The notes under the pieces were generated by a model. The model ran no database searches and had not been told where the DNA came from. It saw only the letters and a program-made list of their open reading frames with translations. Below are positions 59,382 to 64,000 of a stretch of 64,000 nucleotides of DNA, piece by piece; positions within the stretch are counted from its first letter, which is position 1; each line of letters begins with the position of its first letter. Source of the stretch: Polytrichum commune (lineage: Eukaryota; Streptophyta; Polytrichopsida; Polytrichales; Polytrichaceae). The stretch lies in NCBI GenBank assembly GCA_950295325.1, contig OX485803.1, forward strand, positions 40,189,554 through 40,253,553. The letters run 5' to 3'. Position numbers and translations under genes: made by a program.

Positions 59382-62300
59382 ATGGCCTTGTCTTTGGTGT
59401 ATGGAAATGTGGGTACTTTGGCGGCCCACTCCTGCTGCACTGGGAGAACGTTGCAACTCAGGCAGGCGTCGACTCAGTACACTGGTGGAACTGTGCAGGT
59501 GTCGGCCATTTTCACTAAAGTGGGATATGATCTGAAGAAGAATCCAACCTCATGGCGTCGCAGCAGCAATTCCATCAACAGACCATCCACCGTGTTGCCG
59601 ATTCGAGCCTGTCACGGTGAGCTGTTGGATTTGGCTCGTCGAATTGCAACGTCGCCGGCTGAGGATCTGCCAGCCGAAGCTCATCACGATTTGTCAAATC
59701 TCGCCACCGCCTTGATCGGGAATTCGAAGAAGGATGTGGACGTTGAGATCACCGGCGGCGGGGGAGCTGTTTACAGCAGCAGGTCCTGTGCACAGTCGGC
59801 TACGGAGAAGCGTCGTGTGATCTGCATTTCAGGACCCACTGCGTAAGTCTTCATGTCTGTAGAATGATTCACAGCACTTGTGCCTTGATAAAAGTACTTC
59901 TTTTAACTTCCCCCCCTTTGGCGTGTGGTGTCGTTGTTGCCTTGCCATACCTTTGCAATACCTACATGATCAATGCTACAGCAGCATTTCTCCGGACGTG
60001 CGTTTTGCGCTCTGAAGAATCTAAAGTGAACGAGGTTTCGTTTCTTCTGGAAGTATGTGGTGTTTGGTTCGATTTACTGTGCAGGGTGAGAGCTTTTAGT
60101 TTTCTCGGAAAGAAGCTAGGGTGGGAATTAATGACCGACTTTTAGAATTCAGCTTAACGTCACGTGATAAGTGTTAATGATAAGCATATCTTTTTGGGAT
60201 AATTAAGCGTAAGAGATGGATGACTTAATTGTCGACGCCAAAGAGATGGTGAACTCATGCGAGCGGGACATGGCAATTGTTGGATACTGTCGTCGACTGT
60301 TCACAAACGTAGTTAGATTAGCATCATTCTACCATCAATGGTCGCTTGCGAAATATTTGGAGTGACGGGGGAACGGTGACCCCGTGCCAGGATGTTCGTG
60401 TTCCGCGTAGTTGAAAACCATTGATGCCCTGAAGCCTGTGCTGTTCTTTTCCTGTTTTCCCTTTAATTTAAACCACTTTACCTTTGACATGTGATGTAAG
60501 GGTTTCCATTGGACGAACATGTTTTTTTCGACTTACGCAGAGTCACAAAGTTTTATGTTTTTACTTTTCCCCCGTCTTGGTGATAGGGTAGACCTGTTTT
60601 GTGATCATAACCATCAGAGATTAATGTCTAGGACGCCAGGGAGAGGATCGACTCACTTGTGCGGGAAATTGCCTTACTCATGTCGTCGAGTGCAGGCAGA
60701 GGTTATTCTGAGACCAATATCGTTGATAGCTTCGAAGTCTTGAAGCTTTGGAGCATCATACCCTAATTTTCCATGGGTGCTTAAGTGATATCCTTTATTG
60801 GTCGACCAGCAGGGGTAGCATAGTTTACCTTTAATCTTCACTACATTCCTGTGCACCAACCCAACTTTAATTGGGATTTAAATGTTGCTGTGCACCTTTG
60901 CTAACTGCTACTCATCCTACTGCACTTCTCCCGTTTTGGGATCCTATGGAAGAATGTCGTCTTTGGTTCTATTTCTTGCGAGTGTTTGTACTTTTTTCCG
61001 AGTGATTGGCGGGCGAGAGGAAGCAGCCGGGGCTGGGAAGAAGTCACCGTCTGTCGAAAATCTAGGGGCCAGCCTAACCACAAGTGATAAATGTTAGTGA
61101 TGACATAAACTTGTTTTAGGGAGACTGCCATACTCACGTCGTCAACTCTCGACAATACTCTTAGTTAGACTGTCGACCCTGATAGGGTTGAGTTCCCGAA
61201 TCTTTCGAAGTCTGTGCTGTGACTTGTTTTTCCTTCCAACATGTGTACAGTTTCTGTATGGACAATGTTTCGATAGTTGAAAGATTCTCTCAACTGCGAG
61301 ATGCTGAATGTTCGTCCTGAGGATATTGTGAATATTGGTGATTAAGCTTTTTTAAGGGTAAATGCCATACTCTGGTCGTCGACTTTCGACGAGCCTTTTA
61401 GGTAGACTTCTGACCATGCTAGCCAGGAGTCCTCGAATCCTCCGAGTGCTTTTTGTATTTTCTTCCAGCACTTGGTCTGTGGACAATGTTTCGATCGTTA
61501 CAAGATTCTCTTCATTGCAAAATGCTTAATGAGGGCTTGGGAATATTGTCAATACTGGTATCTGATTGGCCTTCCGCAGAGTCGGGAAGACACGCCTATC
61601 CATCGAGCTCGCCAAGGCGCTCGGAGGCGAGATCATCAACGCAGACTCCGTTCAGGTGTACAAAGGCCTGGACGTGGGCGCCGCCAAGGCATCCCTTGAG
61701 GAGCGGCAGGGTGTCCCGCACCACCTGATGGACTTGGTGCTCCCGACCTTTGACTACACCTATGAGCACTTCCTCGCCGATGCGCGCGCCGCGACCGAAG
61801 AAATCTTGTCGAAGGGCTTGGTGCCCATTGTCATCGGTGGCACGGGGATGTACATGCGGTGGTACATGCAGAACAGGCAAGGCATCACCTCCCACCCGTT
61901 CCCCGGCGAAGACACAGAGGGACTCACAGATCATCTTACCGAGTGGGATTATGATTTTCAGTGCTACTTTTTATACCAGCACCGCGCAGATCTTTATCCT
62001 CGTGTCGACATACGGTGCGAGCAGATGATCCCCGAGCTCCTGAAGGAGACGTCCTGGCTGCTCGACTTGGGCGTGCGTCCGGGCAGCAACACAGCGGCCA
62101 AGGCCATTGGCTACGACGAAGCCATGCAGTTGCTACTTGAAGCACGCGCCAATGGCGGTGTCGTGAGCGAGGAGAGGTTCTTGAGTTTTCTTTCCGACTT
62201 CCAGCACAACTCGAAAGGTCTGGTGAGGAAGCAGATCGCATGGTTTCGTCACTCTGCGAGGAGCGATGTGCGCAAGTTTCGATGGGTTCAAGGCGGCGGG

Positions 62301-62588
62301 CCCGTGGAGCAGATGGTGGAGCTTCTGGCCAACGAGTACAGGAAGGCGCCTGGTACACCTCCGTCAGACTTCTCAAGTGGGGAGAGTCTGAAACTTTCGA
62401 GCTTGAAGGAGCAGAAGCGCATGAAGAACTACAAACCAGAGTTCAAGGTCTACTCCGATCCTGAGGCGGTGACCAGCGCTCTCGAGTGGATAAAGGCAAG
62501 CCAAGCTCCATATGCATCATTGCTACCCAATGGCATCAGCATAAGCTCTGTACACGATCAGCCGCTGCAGCTTCATAGCAAGTTGTGA
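59382..62588 (+). CDS. IPT9: tRNA dimethylallyltransferase, IPT9-type, internally deleted
   Basis: This family transfers the isopentenyl group of DMAPP to adenosine-37 of tRNAs that read UNN codons; tRNA turnover then yields cis-zeatin-type cytokinins. Exon 1 is 59382-59842 and exon 2 is 61580-62588 (donor GC|GTAAGT, acceptor CCGCAG|A), giving 489 codons in frame. Residues 1 to about 60 are Ser/Thr/Arg-rich and transit-peptide-like, followed by a low-similarity linker. The P-loop GPTAVGKT (split by the intron) is near 151-158; then come DSVQVYKGLDVG, VPHHLMD, VPIVIGGTGMYMRW, YDFQCYFL, KAIGYDEAM and RKQIAWFR. Between about residues 246 and 263 some 100 family residues are missing, including the segment with the WYRLRRSLEI motif. 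The single GC-rich catalytic exon differs from the multi-exon structure of Arabidopsis IPT9. It may be a functional variant, a partial retrocopy, or an assembly gap. Confidence 0.88.
61100..61570. repeat. Diverged tandem repeat in the IPT intron
   Basis: Two units of about 230 bases (61100-61340 and 61341-61570) share GCCATACTC, GTCGTC, TGGACAATGTTTCGAT, AAGATTCTCT and AATATTGT in order. Weaker copies of some blocks occur near 60240-60330 and 60640-60740, so the intron may have grown by repeated duplication. Confidence 0.6.
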
Positions 62589-63760
62589 AAGGCAGAGAAG
62601 ACGATCTGCACAATAGTTTCATTTATTTTGGCATCTAATCCGGCGATATCATGCCTCCTTGCTACAGGTAGAGGACAAACAGACACCCATAGATGATAGA
62701 ACATGCAATGCAGGGTGCTCCACAGAATTAATCAGACATTTGATTTAGTTATGTTGATCTCAAACCCATTTTGACTCCAGGTGATAATGGTATGATTTCG
62801 TTCCATTCTTCCTGGACGGGTCTGAGGGGATTTGATCTGTACTACAGAGGTGATCTGGAATGCATGAGTTGCTGTGAGGAATTCATAGCAAGTCAACCAG
62901 TGGATTTGTAGGCTATCAGAATTCTGGGTCGTCAAATCCTGTATGAAATACTGGGGCGGCATACCTAACTTGTTGGACTTGGAACCAGCAACCGAAGGCT
63001 CATCCTCAAGTGCAATAAAGAAATCCTGGACATTTTCTTCGAATTGACATGTTGATCAACTTGCATATGATTTTCTTTACATCTCTCACAATGATTTTCC
63101 TTCTGCTGGTTGTTCAGTGCTTCAGTGCTTCAGTATAGGCTTTCGAAGTACTTTTGGAACGGTATATGCACGCATTTCTGTTTTGCAGTACAGTGTTTTG
63201 GGTTGTCTCATGAAATGGATAACAATATGGCTCTGAACATCACGTCAGTGAAGTGCTGATGAACCGGTAGGCATCTTTTCACCAAATAAAAGGTTCTTTC
63301 TAATGGTAATTCAGTGCTTGAGTACAAGAGTTCACGATGGTCCTAGTCCAACTGGGGATGAATGGCGCACTTGATCACTCAATCGCATGTGCAAAACATT
63401 CATGAGTGTATGAATTGGTGGTGCACCCAGCATTTAATTTTGTTCAAGTGTGTCCAGCTCGAATGTGCAGATAAAGTCCTGGGGGTATCATCCACCAAAT
63501 GCTCATTGGGGGCGTGATTGATCAGGCGGTCGGTGGTCGGGTACATGGATGGATGTACATGGTTCCTATGACCACGCATCCATATTAATATATTTCATAT
63601 GCCTCAAGATGTTCTCGACGTCACGGCCCAGATTGCTTCTAATTCCTCTTCGCAACTGTAGCTGCCGACGAGATCTCACTTACTGACAATCACAGGAATT
63701 TGGTGGACTACCTTCATGAAGGGTGGCTTTCGAGGCTGAGGACCTCGAGGTGGAGGAAAA
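62589..63760 (+). other. IPT 3' region
   Basis: Probable 3' UTR followed by intergenic DNA. AATAAA hexamers occur at 63014 and about 63283. A short GTGCTTCA repeat lies near 63117-63132. No second gene is seen. Confidence 0.45.
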
Positions 63761-63768
63761 AGGAAGTG

Positions 63769-63778
63769 GATTATATAT
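63769..63778 (+). promoter_or_regulatory. Possible TATA box of a gene beyond the window
   Basis: TTATATATAG lies at the change from AT-rich to more balanced sequence, followed about 30 bases later by a C/T-rich segment (CTCTTCACTTCCATC) resembling a plant transcription start. No ORF starts before the window ends. Confidence 0.35.
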
Positions 63779-64000
63779 AGTTCCTTACTTGTAGAGGGCT
63801 CTTCACTTCCATCTTTCGGATCGCAGTAATCTCGTGAGGGTAGGTGGTGGTGCTACTGTTGCTCCCATCATCAGAGTTAAAGAACGTTTCTGTGCAGATT
63901 CATTCTTGTGCGTGCAGCAGTACCTCGTGTTGATTAACTCGAACTTCTGCGATTTCAAGTCCAGCCTTAGTTATCCGCAAGTTGTAGTTGTTGAGTATCG

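Noticed and set aside
61596-62376. Minus-strand ORFs of 112 and 146 codons
   Set aside because: Shadows of the GC-rich IPT exon 2.
1-64000. CRISPR array, operons, plasmid or phage features
   Set aside because: No regularly spaced identical repeats; genes have spliceosomal introns, so the DNA is eukaryotic.

Overview
This is nuclear DNA from a land plant. The evidence is intron-rich genes with GT-AG borders, plant-type proteins (an IPT9-like tRNA isopentenyltransferase with a plastid-targeting-like N terminus, a plant-type EIF1AD), a telo-box promoter motif, plant-style polyadenylation hexamers, and a dense population of short non-autonomous transposons and a tRNA-derived SINE. The window is AT-rich and gene-poor. 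The exact lineage cannot be decided by reading alone; a large-genome plant, possibly a non-flowering one, is a guess.

Four genes are well supported. (1) Plus strand, 14249-20942: acylamino-acid-releasing enzyme (AARE/APEH, peptidase family S9C), 17 coding exons joining in frame to 823 codons with the whole catalytic triad. (2) Minus strand, 22565-22011: intronless EIF1AD-like protein with an S1-like OB fold and acidic tail, convergent with AARE, with a double telo-box upstream. (3) Minus strand, 33634-25838: secreted or vacuolar serine carboxypeptidase of family S28 (TSSP/EDA2-like), 13 recognised coding exons and probably one unseen microexon. (4) Plus strand, 59382-62588: IPT9-type tRNA dimethylallyltransferase in two exons, whose catalytic body lacks about 100 residues that the family normally has. 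Weaker candidates are a small acidic protein on the minus strand at 42306-42082, an ORF at 41558-41142, and a Cys-containing 137-codon ORF at 35287-34874. The last 250 bases look like the promoter of a gene beyond the window.

Layout: 1-10.4 kb is repeats (SINE, inverted repeats, a 1.36-kb foldback, several MITEs); 10.4-14.2 kb is unassigned, higher-complexity DNA probably belonging to the AARE 5' region; 14.2-22.7 kb holds AARE and EIF1AD; 25.8-33.7 kb holds the S28 gene; 34-58.5 kb is a MITE-rich gene desert; 59-62.6 kb holds the IPT gene.

The genes do not form a pathway or cluster. AARE (N-acylated peptide removal) and the S28 peptidase both act in peptide turnover, but being neighbours is probably chance. 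No new multi-gene system was found. The most unusual items are the deleted-but-open IPT gene, the large foldback structures, and the number of related hairpin MITEs whose arms and target-site duplications can be read directly.
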